A program made the position numbers and the translations under genes. From Actinomycetota bacterium (GTDB lineage: Bacteria > Actinomycetota > UBA4738 > HRBIN12): a DNA stretch of 64,000 nucleotides. The notes beneath the pieces are model-generated. The model was not told the origin of the DNA and did no database searches. It saw nothing but the letters and a program-made list of their open reading frames with translations. The stretch spans positions 186,001-250,000 of the forward strand of contig DASQWI010000011.1 in NCBI GenBank assembly GCA_035640355.1, in the 5' to 3' direction. Positions within the stretch are counted from its first letter, which is position 1. Every line of letters starts with the position of its first letter. Below are positions 1 through 8,301 of this stretch, in pieces.

Positions 1-404
1 TCCCCGATGTCGTAGTCGCCCCTGTATTCGGCTCCGTTGCCGAGGTATGCCCCGTAGGGGCCGATCGACGCGGCCACCAGGCGCTCGCCCGGTGCGTCCC
101 GCGCCGCGTCACGGGCGAGCTCGACGCTCCGGCGAAGCACGTCCGCGGCGGCGTCGCGGTCGAGTCCGCGGCGGGCGAGGCCGGCGAAGCTCGCCTGGTA
201 GCTGGCCGAGATGGCCACGTCGGCGCCGGCGGCGAAGTACTCGGTGTGGACGTCGCGGACGAGCTCCGGCGACTCGAGCAACACTCTTGCCGACCAGAGG
301 GGATCGCGGAGGTCCGCGCCGCGCCGCCCGAGCTCCGTCCCCAGACCGCCGTCGAGGACGACCACCCCGTCGCGAGCGAGGACCTCCTCGAACGGTGACC
401 GCAT
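1..404 (-). CDS. Homocysteine S-methyltransferase family protein (partial, N-terminal part)
   Basis: The N-terminal ~134 residues of a homocysteine S-methyltransferase (MmuM / Pfam S-methyl_trans) run off the left edge. The opening VLDGGLGTELGRRG and the segment EYFAAGADVAISASYQASF match the start of the family's beta-barrel, as does SIGPYGAYLGNG. The family moves a methyl group from S-methylmethionine or a similar donor to homocysteine to make methionine. The zinc-binding cysteines lie in the missing C-terminal part, so activity cannot be judged. The ATG at 404 follows a TACGCT box by six bases, which suggests a leaderless transcript and supports this start. Confidence 0.8.
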   Translation of the reverse strand, partial: MRSPFEEVLARDGVVVLDGGLGTELGRRGADLRDPLWSARVLLESPELVRDVHTEYFAAGADVAISASYQASFAGLARRGLDRDAAADVLRRSVELARDAARDAPGERLVAASIGPYGAYLGNGAEYRGDYDIG

Positions 405-410
405 GGCTTC

Positions 411-416
411 AGCGTA
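411..416 (-). promoter_or_regulatory. Candidate -10 box (TACGCT) of the homocysteine methyltransferase gene
   Basis: On the minus strand TACGCT lies exactly six bases before the ATG at 404. One of a set of similarly placed TANNNT boxes in this window; leaderless transcription is inferred. Confidence 0.5.
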
Positions 417-500
417 AAGCGCGTGACGCATCAACGGTCGAGACGTTGACCCGTCGCCGCATTCGCACCAGGATGCAGCCCGGTTCGGATAGGAGGGGTA

Positions 501-1031
501 ATGGTCTCGGCAAGCACGTACATGCTCGTCTTCCGCATCCTGCACGTCCTCGGCGCGATCGCGTGGGGCGGCGCCATCTTCCTGTTGGTGTTCTTCCTGC
601 AGCCGACGGCCAAGGCGATCGGGCCGGCGGCCGGTCCGTTCATGCGCGAACTCCTCGGGAACCGCCGTCTCACGAACGTCATCCTGTGGATCGCCGGGGT
701 GACGATCGTCGCCGGCGGCTTCCTCTATTGGCACTACGTCGACGTCGCCGGCGGCCTCGGCTCGTTCCTCGAGACGGCATTCGGGCTGTGGCTGGCCATC
801 GGAGCGATCTCGGCGCTGGTCGCGTTCTCGATCGGGTTGTTCATCACGCGCCCGACGCTGGCGCGCGCCACCACCGTCGGCGCCCAGATCGCCGCGGCGG
901 GCGACGCCCCGCCGTCCGAGCTCGTTCAGGAGCTGCAGCGGCTCCAGGCGCGTGGCCGAACGCTGGCCATCATGAACTTCACGTTCGTCGCCATCGCCGC
1001 GTTCGCCATGGCGACGGCGCGCTATTGGTAG
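501..1031 (+). CDS. Four-helix integral membrane protein, CopD/DUF2269-like
   Basis: The 176-residue protein has four hydrophobic segments: about residues 7-30 (VFRILHVLGAIAWGGAIFLL), 60-80, 95-118 and 155-173. The histidine in the first helix (RILHVLGAIAWGG) and the overall plan resemble small CopD-like or DUF2269 membrane proteins, whose role is not firmly known; heme or copper handling has been proposed for relatives. A ribosome site GGAGG lies just before the ATG. Upstream and downstream genes give no functional hint. Family placement is tentative. Confidence 0.7.
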   Translation: MVSASTYMLVFRILHVLGAIAWGGAIFLLVFFLQPTAKAIGPAAGPFMRELLGNRRLTNVILWIAGVTIVAGGFLYWHYVDVAGGLGSFLETAFGLWLAIGAISALVAFSIGLFITRPTLARATTVGAQIAAAGDAPPSELVQELQRLQARGRTLAIMNFTFVAIAAFAMATARYW

Positions 1032-1086
1032 CCGTTCGAGCAGCCGGTACCGTTGACCGCCGGGCGTGCAACGCGCCCACGAACCA

Positions 1087-2685
1087 ATGGGGTATCTCGA
1101 GCTCACCGACGTGTCGTACGCGCTGCCCGGAGGGTGGACGCTCTTCGAGGGCGTGAGCTTCCGCGTCCCCTCCGGCGAGCACGCCGCGATGGTCGGCGCG
1201 AACGGGATCGGCAAGACGACGCTCCTACGCGTCATCGGAGGGCTCGACTCGCCGAAGTCGGGCGTCGTCCACCTCGACGGCCGCCTCGGCCTGATGCAGC
1301 AGTTCATCGGCTCGGACGCTCGGCCCACGACGATCCGCGACTTCCTCCTCGCGTATGCCGAACCATCGATCGCCGATGCGGCGAAGCGGCTGACGAAGGC
1401 CGAGCGATGGATGCGCGACCACGCCGGCGAGGACGCGCAGATCCGGTACGCCGAGGCGCTCGCACACTGGGGCGAATCGGGTGGCTACGAGGCCGAGGCG
1501 ATGTTCGACCGGTGCACGAAATCAGCGTTCGGAGGCCGATACCCGCAGTCTGCCGAGCGTCACATCGAAACGCTCTCGGGCGGGGAGCGCAAGCGGCTCG
1601 CCCTCGAGGTGATGTTCAACTCGCCGTTCGACGTGCTCCTTCTGGACGAGCCGGACAACACGCTCGACATCGAGGGCAAGCGGTGGCTCGAGGAGACGGT
1701 GAACGCGAGTGACCGGACGATCCTGATGGTGACCCACGACCGAACCGTCCTTGACCGAACGGCGCAGCGCATCGTCACGCTCGAGGGGAAGGCGGCGTGG
1801 ACGCACGTGGGTCCGTTCGCGACGTACGCGGACGCGCGGGGTGCGCGCATCGAGCGGCTCCAGGAGGACCATCGTCGCTACGAGGAGGAGCGCAAACGCC
1901 TGGCCGAGATGATCAAGGAGATGAAGCGCAAGGCCGCGTACAACTCGGACTGGTCGATCAAAGCGAGGAACGTCCAGCACCGCCTCGATCGGTTCGAGGC
2001 GCGCAACGCGCCGCCGCTCCGGCCCGATGTGCAGGACGTGCGGATGCGGATCGGCGGCGGCCGGACGGGGAAGGTAGCGCTTCGCATCCACGGGCTGGCG
2101 ATCGGCGACATCGTGCGGCCGTTCGACACCGAGATCTGGTTCGGCGAGCGCGTCGGGGTGATCGGGCCGAACGGCTCGGGGAAGTCGTTCTTCCTCCGGC
2201 TGCTCTCCGGCGAGCCGGTCGCGCACCAGGGGGAGTGGCGGCTGGGCGCTCGCGTTCAGCCCGCCCTCTTCGCGCAGCTGCACGAACGCCCGGACATCGG
2301 GAACCTGGCGATCGTCGATGTTCTGCGGGCGAAGGGACTCTCGATGACGCAGGCTATGTCGGCGCTCCGTCGGTACGAGCTCGACGTCGCTGCGCGGAAC
2401 CCGTTCGAGGTGCTCTCGGGCGGTCAGCAGGCGCGGGTGCAGCTGCTGCTGATGGAGATCGACTCGCCGACGATGTTGCTGCTCGACGAGCCGACGGACA
2501 ACCTCGACGTTGCGTCGGCTGACGCGCTCGAGCTGGCGATGGACCGGTACGAGGGCACGGTGATCGCCGTGACGCACGACCGATGGTTTATGCGCCGGAT
2601 GGATCGATTCCTGTTCTTCGACGAGGACGGCTCGGTGCGCGAGTTGCTCGAGTCGCCGTACGAGGACGCGGCCGCCGTCGGATGA
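1087..2685 (+). CDS. ABC-F family ATPase
   Basis: About 532 residues with two ABC ATPase domains on one chain and no membrane segments, the ABC-F plan (EttA, Uup and antibiotic-resistance relatives). Domain 1 has Walker A GANGIGKTT, signature LSGGERKR and Walker B LLLDEPDNTLD. Domain 2 has GPNGSGKS, LSGGQQAR and LLLDEPTDNLD. A charged linker rich in Lys, Arg and Glu (around residues 265-320) fits the tRNA-contacting P-site interaction motif. These proteins usually act on the ribosome. A GTG seven codons upstream (1066) is an alternative start; the ATG is preferred because GYLELTDVSY is the usual beginning. The stop overlaps the next ATG. Confidence 0.9.
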   Translation: MGYLELTDVSYALPGGWTLFEGVSFRVPSGEHAAMVGANGIGKTTLLRVIGGLDSPKSGVVHLDGRLGLMQQFIGSDARPTTIRDFLLAYAEPSIADAAKRLTKAERWMRDHAGEDAQIRYAEALAHWGESGGYEAEAMFDRCTKSAFGGRYPQSAERHIETLSGGERKRLALEVMFNSPFDVLLLDEPDNTLDIEGKRWLEETVNASDRTILMVTHDRTVLDRTAQRIVTLEGKAAWTHVGPFATYADARGARIERLQEDHRRYEEERKRLAEMIKEMKRKAAYNSDWSIKARNVQHRLDRFEARNAPPLRPDVQDVRMRIGGGRTGKVALRIHGLAIGDIVRPFDTEIWFGERVGVIGPNGSGKSFFLRLLSGEPVAHQGEWRLGARVQPALFAQLHERPDIGNLAIVDVLRAKGLSMTQAMSALRRYELDVAARNPFEVLSGGQQARVQLLLMEIDSPTMLLLDEPTDNLDVASADALELAMDRYEGTVIAVTHDRWFMRRMDRFLFFDEDGSVRELLESPYEDAAAVG

Positions 2686-3632
2686 AGCGCCGGCTCGTTG
2701 CGCTCGCTGTGGTCTCGGTGCTGGGCGTTTCGTGCGCGGCATCCGGCGGCGTGACCGGAGCGGACGGGCCACGTATCCGTGCCGCTGGCGCGACCGGAGG
2801 GACGCGCGTCAGTCCCTCGCAGTCGCCGCTGCCTTCGCCGTCACCGGATGAACTCGCCGAGCCACTACCGGCTCCGGAAGAGCCGGTCCCCACGCGGCGG
2901 GGCGAGCTTGCGCAGGTATTCGAGCAGACGTTCACGCGGAACCGCGACGCGATCGCGGTGTGGTACCGGCGCGGCGACCCGGCGACGTGGCCGCCGCCGC
3001 GGGACGTCGTGTTGCTGACGCTGTACGAACAGCGCATCTACCGATGGCTCGCGGAGCGGCCGGCGGTCGCCGACGGCGTCATCGATCGTCTGGCGCGAAG
3101 GATCGCGCTCGAGGCCGGTCGCAACGTCGCCGCGACGCACGCGCTGTTCGAGCACTTCGGTGCGGTGAGCGTTCTCCCGGACTTCCGGATCCGCCGGCCC
3201 GAACCGGCGGACGTGCTTCGCTCGTACTTCCGGGCCGCCGAGCGACGGTTCGGCATCGACTGGGAGGTCCTCGCCGCGGTGATGCTGATCGAGACGAGGA
3301 TGGCGCGGATCCGGTCGGCGAGCTCCGCCGGCGCGCAGGGGCCGATGCAGTTCATCCCGTCGACGTGGGAGGCCTACGGGATGGGTGGCGACATCAACGA
3401 CCCCGAGGACGCGATCATGGGCGCCGCGAACTACCTGCGCGCATCCGGTGCGCCCGGGGACTACCGCCGAGCGTTACATGCGTACAACCCCGTCGACGCG
3501 TATGTGGACGCGGTGTGGTGGTACGCGCGAACGATGACGCGATTCCCGGATGCGTACTACGCCTACTACAACTGGCAGGTCTACGTGCGGACGGTCGACG
3601 GCGACGTGCGTCTCTCCGGTCCTGGGCTGTAG
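2682..3632 (+). CDS. Secreted lytic transglycosylase (SLT fold)
   Basis: A 316-residue exported protein. An N-terminal hydrophobic signal ends near LGVSCAASG, possibly a weak lipobox. A Pro/Ser-rich linker (about 45-72) leads to a C-terminal transglycosylase domain (about 175-300). The catalytic glutamate is probably E204 in VMLIETRMA, followed by the family pattern SSAGAQGPMQFIPSTWE and HAYNP. It should cleave the MurNAc-GlcNAc bond of peptidoglycan outside the membrane. The ATG overlaps the stop of the ABC-F gene (ATGA), so the two are probably co-translated. This start gives a clean signal peptide; earlier in-frame codons add only Arg-rich sequence. Confidence 0.87.
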   Translation: MKRRLVALAVVSVLGVSCAASGGVTGADGPRIRAAGATGGTRVSPSQSPLPSPSPDELAEPLPAPEEPVPTRRGELAQVFEQTFTRNRDAIAVWYRRGDPATWPPPRDVVLLTLYEQRIYRWLAERPAVADGVIDRLARRIALEAGRNVAATHALFEHFGAVSVLPDFRIRRPEPADVLRSYFRAAERRFGIDWEVLAAVMLIETRMARIRSASSAGAQGPMQFIPSTWEAYGMGGDINDPEDAIMGAANYLRASGAPGDYRRALHAYNPVDAYVDAVWWYARTMTRFPDAYYAYYNWQVYVRTVDGDVRLSGPGL

Positions 3633-3660
3633 CGCGACTTCCCGAGCTCGGCCTCCCCGC

Positions 3661-3666
3661 TACAGT
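3661..3666 (+). promoter_or_regulatory. Candidate -10 box (TACAGT) of the mannosyltransferase gene
   Basis: TACAGT ends six bases before GTG 3673, the spacing expected of a leaderless promoter. Confidence 0.5.
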
Positions 3667-3672
3667 CGGAAC

Positions 3673-5178
3673 GTGAGCATGTCGCGCCGTGGCAGGTTCG
3701 CGATCGGGGCATCGATCGTCTCGTTCGTGTTCGTCGCGACCGTGGCCGCGACCCCCGGTTCAACGTTCAGTCCGGCGCTGCCGGCCGCCGCACGGCCGAG
3801 CGGCCCGTTCCGGTGGCTTTCGAGCGTCGTCGGCGTGGACGCGGTGCATGGGAACGCGTTCGCGGCCGTGGGGGTCGTCGCGGTTGCGCTCGCGGCGGCG
3901 GCATTCGTGTTCGTGCTGTACGAGACGCGGCGCGGCGAGATCCCGTCGCGAACCGCGCTATGGCTAACCGTCGCGTATCACGTCGCGCTGCTGTTCATCC
4001 CCTTGCTGTTCTCGCGCGACGTCTACTCGTACGCGTACTACGGTCGGATCGCGGCCGTGTACCACTCGAACCCGTACGTCGCGACGCCGGCCGACTACCC
4101 GCAGGACGCCCTCGCGGCGTTCGTCGGTCCGAAGTGGCTCGACACGCCGGCGGTGTACGGCCCCCTGTGGACGCAGGCGTCGGCGCTCGTCGCGCGCGCG
4201 GTCGACGAGGTCGCTCAATTCATCGCCGTGTTCCGGGTTATCGCCATCGCCGCGAGCCTGGCGACGATCGCCGTCGTCACACGCCTGGTCCGCCGGGAGC
4301 GACCGCAGCGTGAGGCGTTCGCCGTCGCCGTCCTCGGCCTGAATCCGGTCGTGCTGTTCCAGAGCGTCGCGAGCGGACACAACGACCTGCTCGTGGCGCT
4401 GTCGATCGCCTCGGCCCTTGCTCTCGTGTACGCACGCCGGAATCTGCTGGCGACCGCCGTGCTCGCGCTCGGCACGCTCGTCAAAGTGACCGCCGTCGTT
4501 CCACTCTTTCTTCTGGTGCTCGTTGCGGTTGCCAGAGCTCCCGCGCGTGAACGCTGGCGCGTACTCGCCGCGCATGGCGGCGTTGCGCTCGCGATTGCGC
4601 TGCTCGCCGCGGCGCCGTTCCTGAACACCACCGACCCGACGCTCGGCGTCTTCGAGCTGGCGACGCACGAAGGCTGGCTCGCGCCGTCGCGCCTGTTCCA
4701 CCGGCTGTTCGACGCGGTCGGAGGGGAAACGCTGGAGCTCATTCCGCGCATCGTCTTCCCTCTCGTCTTCGTGGCGGCCATGGTCGCCATCGGTCGACGG
4801 CTGGTCGACGGCGTGATCCAGACGGCCCGCATTGGCGCCGCCTGGGGGTGGGCGCTGCTCTGCCTGACGTTGCTCGGCCCGGTGCTGTTGCCGTGGTACG
4901 TCACGTGGACGCTTCCGCTGGCGTGGCTCCTGCCGCGCGTGCCGAGGATCGCGTTGATCGGAACGAGCCTCTGTCTCATCGTCTCGCAATGGACCTCGGA
5001 GCCGGCGGCGTTCGGATCGGCGTACGACGCGAACCTGCTCTTCGGGCACTACGTGCTGACGCCGATCTTGATCGCGCTACTCGTGTGGCTTCTCGCCGAC
5101 CTGTGGGCTCGAGTTCGCGATGGCGCGCCGCTCGAGGACACGCCACAGGACGTACCCGCTCCCACCGGCAAGCACTGA
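3673..5178 (+). CDS. Polyprenol-phosphate-mannose-dependent mannosyltransferase-like GT-C protein (GT87-like)
   Basis: A 501-residue membrane protein with at least ten hydrophobic helices. After the first helices comes SRDVYSYAYYGRIAAVYHSN, the polar loop holding the acidic residue typical of GT-C enzymes. The segment SGHNDLLVALSIASALALVY followed by LATAVLALGTLVKVTAVVP closely matches the actinobacterial alpha-1,6-mannosyltransferases (MptA/MptB, GT87), which extend cell-envelope glycolipids on the outer face of the membrane using polyprenol-phosphate-mannose. The true substrate is inferred. The start is GTG 3673 (or ATG 3679), six bases after TACAGT. The last 102 bases overlap the convergent gene's 3' end. 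Confidence 0.78.
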   Translation: MSMSRRGRFAIGASIVSFVFVATVAATPGSTFSPALPAAARPSGPFRWLSSVVGVDAVHGNAFAAVGVVAVALAAAAFVFVLYETRRGEIPSRTALWLTVAYHVALLFIPLLFSRDVYSYAYYGRIAAVYHSNPYVATPADYPQDALAAFVGPKWLDTPAVYGPLWTQASALVARAVDEVAQFIAVFRVIAIAASLATIAVVTRLVRRERPQREAFAVAVLGLNPVVLFQSVASGHNDLLVALSIASALALVYARRNLLATAVLALGTLVKVTAVVPLFLLVLVAVARAPARERWRVLAAHGGVALAIALLAAAPFLNTTDPTLGVFELATHEGWLAPSRLFHRLFDAVGGETLELIPRIVFPLVFVAAMVAIGRRLVDGVIQTARIGAAWGWALLCLTLLGPVLLPWYVTWTLPLAWLLPRVPRIALIGTSLCLIVSQWTSEPAAFGSAYDANLLFGHYVLTPILIALLVWLLADLWARVRDGAPLEDTPQDVPAPTGKH

Positions 5179-6879
5179 GACCGTCCACGCGCCGGCGGTG
5201 GCGTCGAGAGGAACGCCGAGCCGTTCGAGCGCGATCGCCGAGAGCGTGACGCCGGCCGCGCCGATCGCGACCGCGGTGGCCGCCGCGGAAAGCGTATTGG
5301 TGAAGACCGTCCGCGCCCAGCCGTATCCAACGACCCACAGGAAGGCGAGGGTCAGTGCCGCGGACGCCGCCGTGGCGGCGCGCGACGCCGGCTCGAGGGG
5401 TTGGACCGGATCTCCATCGATGAGCGGACCGCTGCGGGGGTCGATCACCGTCGCTTCACGAGGAACGCCGAGCTCGTCGACGTCGTAGAACGGCGTGAGG
5501 ACGAACAGCTCCGCCTCCTGCCCCGATCGATCGACCGCGGTGTCGACGTCGCGCCCCGTCAGATCGGCCAGCGCCCGCCGTTCGACATCGCCGTTCCGAT
5601 CGCCAAGTGGTGCCCAGATGACGACGTCGCGGATCCGATCAGGCGGGACGGCCCCGCGGATGACGTTCCCCGCGCGCGTGGCGAGGAACGAGAGCGCTCC
5701 GTCCTGCTCATCGACGAGGAACACCAGTGGGACGCCCGGCTCCACACCCGAGATGAGCCTGTTCGCGGTGGTCGCCGTGGCGACCTCGGCATCCGAGAGG
5801 AACGGTCGCTGGCGGTTCCACGCGATGAACGCGCCTCCCAGCATCGCGCCGACCAGCGCAACCGCGACGACGATCCCGAGCGCTCGTCGTCGCCGCTGGT
5901 CGAACCACCGCACCACGCGAACGAGTCCGAGCGCCGCGAGTATCGGTACGACGAACCCGAAGGTCACGAAGCGGTCGGCGGGGAGCCATCCCGTTGGGAG
6001 CGCGACGATGACTCCGCCAACGAGCACGGCGCCCCACGCTCGAAGGAACGTGGCGACGAAATCGGCGCGGTCGGAAAGGCCCGCGACGGCGAGTGGTACC
6101 GAGGCCAATTGCACGTACCGCGCCCATCGGCGGATGAAGCGGTCGAGGTACGAGGCGCGAAGCTCGCCGCCGAGGCCGGCTCGTCGCAAGAACGCGTCGC
6201 GAGATGTGTCGACGTCCGGCGACGACGGCCCGATCAACACCGAAAGGAGTCCGGCTCCGACGAGGACTCCGGCACCGGCAGTCGCTCCCGCGACGCGACC
6301 CGCCTGTAGGCGGTCGTCGCGCCACGTCATCGCTGCTGCGAGCACGAGGATGACCGCGGCGAGCACCAAGAAGAGCGGGTGAGCGAGCCCGCCGGCGGCC
6401 AAGATGCCGGCGGCGAGATACGCTGCACGTCTCGTTCCGTCTGCGAGCGCGACCGCGGCGGCCAGGAACGCTGCGGCCATGGCCAGGTTCGCCAGGTAAC
6501 CGGCGGCGAGGTGAACCGCGAACGTACCGGCGAGCAGGCCAGCCAGAAACGCGACTCGCCCGCGGGTTCGGACGAGGGCCGTCGCAGCGAGGCCGATCGA
6601 GACACCGAGCGCGATCTCCAGCGCCGACGTCGCCTCGACGACCGAGCGTCCGAGCGCCCCTTGCAGCGTCAGCGTCAACGCCGGAATGCCGGGTCGCGCT
6701 CCGACGACCGACAGGCCGTCCTCACCGGCGAGTCGCGCCCACCACAGGTACACCGGTGCATCCGGCCCGAGAGGGAACCGAGCGTCGAACGCCACGAACG
6801 GCCACAGGAACCACGCGAACAAGATGAACGAGAGCCCGCCGAGCACCAGCACGTCTGTCCGTGAGCCGGAACGTTTCAT
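5077..6879 (-). CDS. Large multi-spanning membrane protein, GT-C glycosyltransferase-like
   Basis: A 600-residue protein with a hydrophobic N-terminal helix (VLVLGGLSFILFAWFLWPF) and then a loop with DARFPLGPDAPVYLWWARLA, resembling the first periplasmic loop of GT-C glycosyltransferases. It has roughly twelve further helices, a soluble stretch (about 400-520) and two C-terminal helices. The exact transferase family is not recognised, and no substrate can be assigned. It may serve the cell envelope alongside the convergent GT87-like gene, whose 3' end it overlaps by 102 bases. The ATG at 6879 is chosen because upstream sequence is charged and runs into the divergent tldD promoter; ATG 6891 is an alternative. 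Confidence 0.7.
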   Translation of the reverse strand: MKRSGSRTDVLVLGGLSFILFAWFLWPFVAFDARFPLGPDAPVYLWWARLAGEDGLSVVGARPGIPALTLTLQGALGRSVVEATSALEIALGVSIGLAATALVRTRGRVAFLAGLLAGTFAVHLAAGYLANLAMAAAFLAAAVALADGTRRAAYLAAGILAAGGLAHPLFLVLAAVILVLAAAMTWRDDRLQAGRVAGATAGAGVLVGAGLLSVLIGPSSPDVDTSRDAFLRRAGLGGELRASYLDRFIRRWARYVQLASVPLAVAGLSDRADFVATFLRAWGAVLVGGVIVALPTGWLPADRFVTFGFVVPILAALGLVRVVRWFDQRRRRALGIVVAVALVGAMLGGAFIAWNRQRPFLSDAEVATATTANRLISGVEPGVPLVFLVDEQDGALSFLATRAGNVIRGAVPPDRIRDVVIWAPLGDRNGDVERRALADLTGRDVDTAVDRSGQEAELFVLTPFYDVDELGVPREATVIDPRSGPLIDGDPVQPLEPASRAATAASAALTLAFLWVVGYGWARTVFTNTLSAAATAVAIGAAGVTLSAIALERLGVPLDATAGAWTVSVLAGGSGYVLWRVLERRAIANSSPQVGEKPHE

Positions 6880-6905
6880 CGAACGGAGCATCGCACCCTC
6901 GCTGC

Positions 6906-6911
6906 TAGCAT
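6906..6911 (+). promoter_or_regulatory. Candidate -10 box (TAGCAT) of tldD
   Basis: TAGCAT ends seven bases before the tldD ATG. It sits in the short divergent gap with the membrane protein gene. Confidence 0.45.
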
Positions 6912-6918
6912 CCCGCGG

Positions 6919-8301
6919 ATGCTCGACCGCGAGCTCGCCGAAGACGTCCTCCGCGCAGCTCGATCGCGCGGTGGCGCGTTCGCCGAGCTGTTCGTCGAGG
7001 AACGGTTCGGCGTATCGGTTCGCCTCGACGACGGCAAGGTCGAGGAGCTCACGACCGGAACGGATCGCGGTGCCGGCGTTCGCGTCGGTCACGGCACGTC
7101 GTTCGGGTACGCGTATTCGAACCGCCTCGACCGCGACTCACTGCTGCAGGCCGCGGCTGCCGCGGCGGCGTCCGTGACCGAGAACGGCGCGGGCGACGTC
7201 GTCGCCTTCCGCTCGCTCGAGCCGCCAGTCGTTCACGAAGCGACCCGCGACGCGGCGTCGACCGGATCGGCCGACAAGGTCGCGTGGGTGCGCGAGGCCG
7301 ACGACGCGGCGCGCTCGCACTCTCCAGAGGTGCGCCAGGTGACCGCCGTGTACGGCGACTCGCTCCAGCGCGTGCTGATCGCGGCGTCCGACGGACGGTG
7401 GGTCGAGGAGACCAGGCCGCGAGTCCGTCTGGTCGTCTCGGTCGTCGCCGCGCGCGACGGCAACATCCAGACCGGTTTTCACGGGCCCGCAGGCCTCGCC
7501 GGCCTCGAGTTCCTCGAAACGCACCCACCGTCGGAGACGGCGTTGGTCGCGGCCGAGCGAGCCGTGACGATGCTCGATGCGCATCCGGCGCCGGCGGGCG
7601 AGATGACCGCGGTGCTCGCGCCGGGGATGGGCGGCGTGCTGTTCCACGAGGCGGTCGGGCATCCGCTCGAGGCCGACATCGTGGACAAGGAGGCGAGCGT
7701 GTACCGCGGCCGCGTGGGGGAGCGGCTCGCTTCCGACATCGTGAACGGCCTCGACGACGCGACGGTCCCGAATGCGTGGGGGTCGTTCTCCTTCGACGAC
7801 GAGGGAGCGCCGGCGCAACGGACGCCGTTGTTCGACGACGGCGTGTTACGGGGATGGCTCTACGACCGCTTACGCGCGGAGAAGGACGGCGCGCCGTCGA
7901 GCGGGAACGGTCGGCGGCAGTCCTACGCCCACCCCCCGATCCCGCGGATGACCAACACGTACATCCTCAATGGCACGTCGAGTGCCGAGGAGCTGGTCTC
8001 CTCGACGGAACGCGGCGTCTACGTGACGGCGCTCGCGGGCGGCCAGACGAACCCGGCGACCGGCGACTTCGTGTTCGGATGCTCCGAGGCGTACCTGATC
8101 GAGAACGGCGAGAAGCGACATCCGGTTCGCGGCGCGAACCTGATCGGCCGCGCGATCGATGTCATGTCGAACGTCGACGGCCTGGCGAGCGATTTCGACA
8201 TCTGGCCCGGCATCTGCGGCAAGGACGGCCAGAGCGTCCCGGTCGGGAGCGGTTCACCCACGCTTCGCATCGCGCGGATCACGATCGGCGGCACTGGATG
8301 A
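6919..8301 (+). CDS. tldD: TldD family metalloprotease
   Basis: A 460-residue TldD protein, the catalytic half of the TldD/TldE metalloprotease that degrades unfolded peptides and matures some modified peptides. The zinc motif HEAVGH (H243, E244, H248) is intact in GVLFHEAVGHPLEADIVDKE. Further family signatures are PNAWGSFSFDDEG, SGNGRRQSYAHPPIPRMTN and NPATGDFVFGCSEAYLIENG, the last carrying the third zinc-ligand cysteine region. Length is normal for the family. The gene overlaps tldE by four bases (ATGA), so the heterodimer is probably translated as a pair. No peptide natural-product cluster is visible nearby. Confidence 0.95.
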   Translation: MLDRELAEDVLRAARSRGGAFAELFVEERFGVSVRLDDGKVEELTTGTDRGAGVRVGHGTSFGYAYSNRLDRDSLLQAAAAAAASVTENGAGDVVAFRSLEPPVVHEATRDAASTGSADKVAWVREADDAARSHSPEVRQVTAVYGDSLQRVLIAASDGRWVEETRPRVRLVVSVVAARDGNIQTGFHGPAGLAGLEFLETHPPSETALVAAERAVTMLDAHPAPAGEMTAVLAPGMGGVLFHEAVGHPLEADIVDKEASVYRGRVGERLASDIVNGLDDATVPNAWGSFSFDDEGAPAQRTPLFDDGVLRGWLYDRLRAEKDGAPSSGNGRRQSYAHPPIPRMTNTYILNGTSSAEELVSSTERGVYVTALAGGQTNPATGDFVFGCSEAYLIENGEKRHPVRGANLIGRAIDVMSNVDGLASDFDIWPGICGKDGQSVPVGSGSPTLRIARITIGGTG

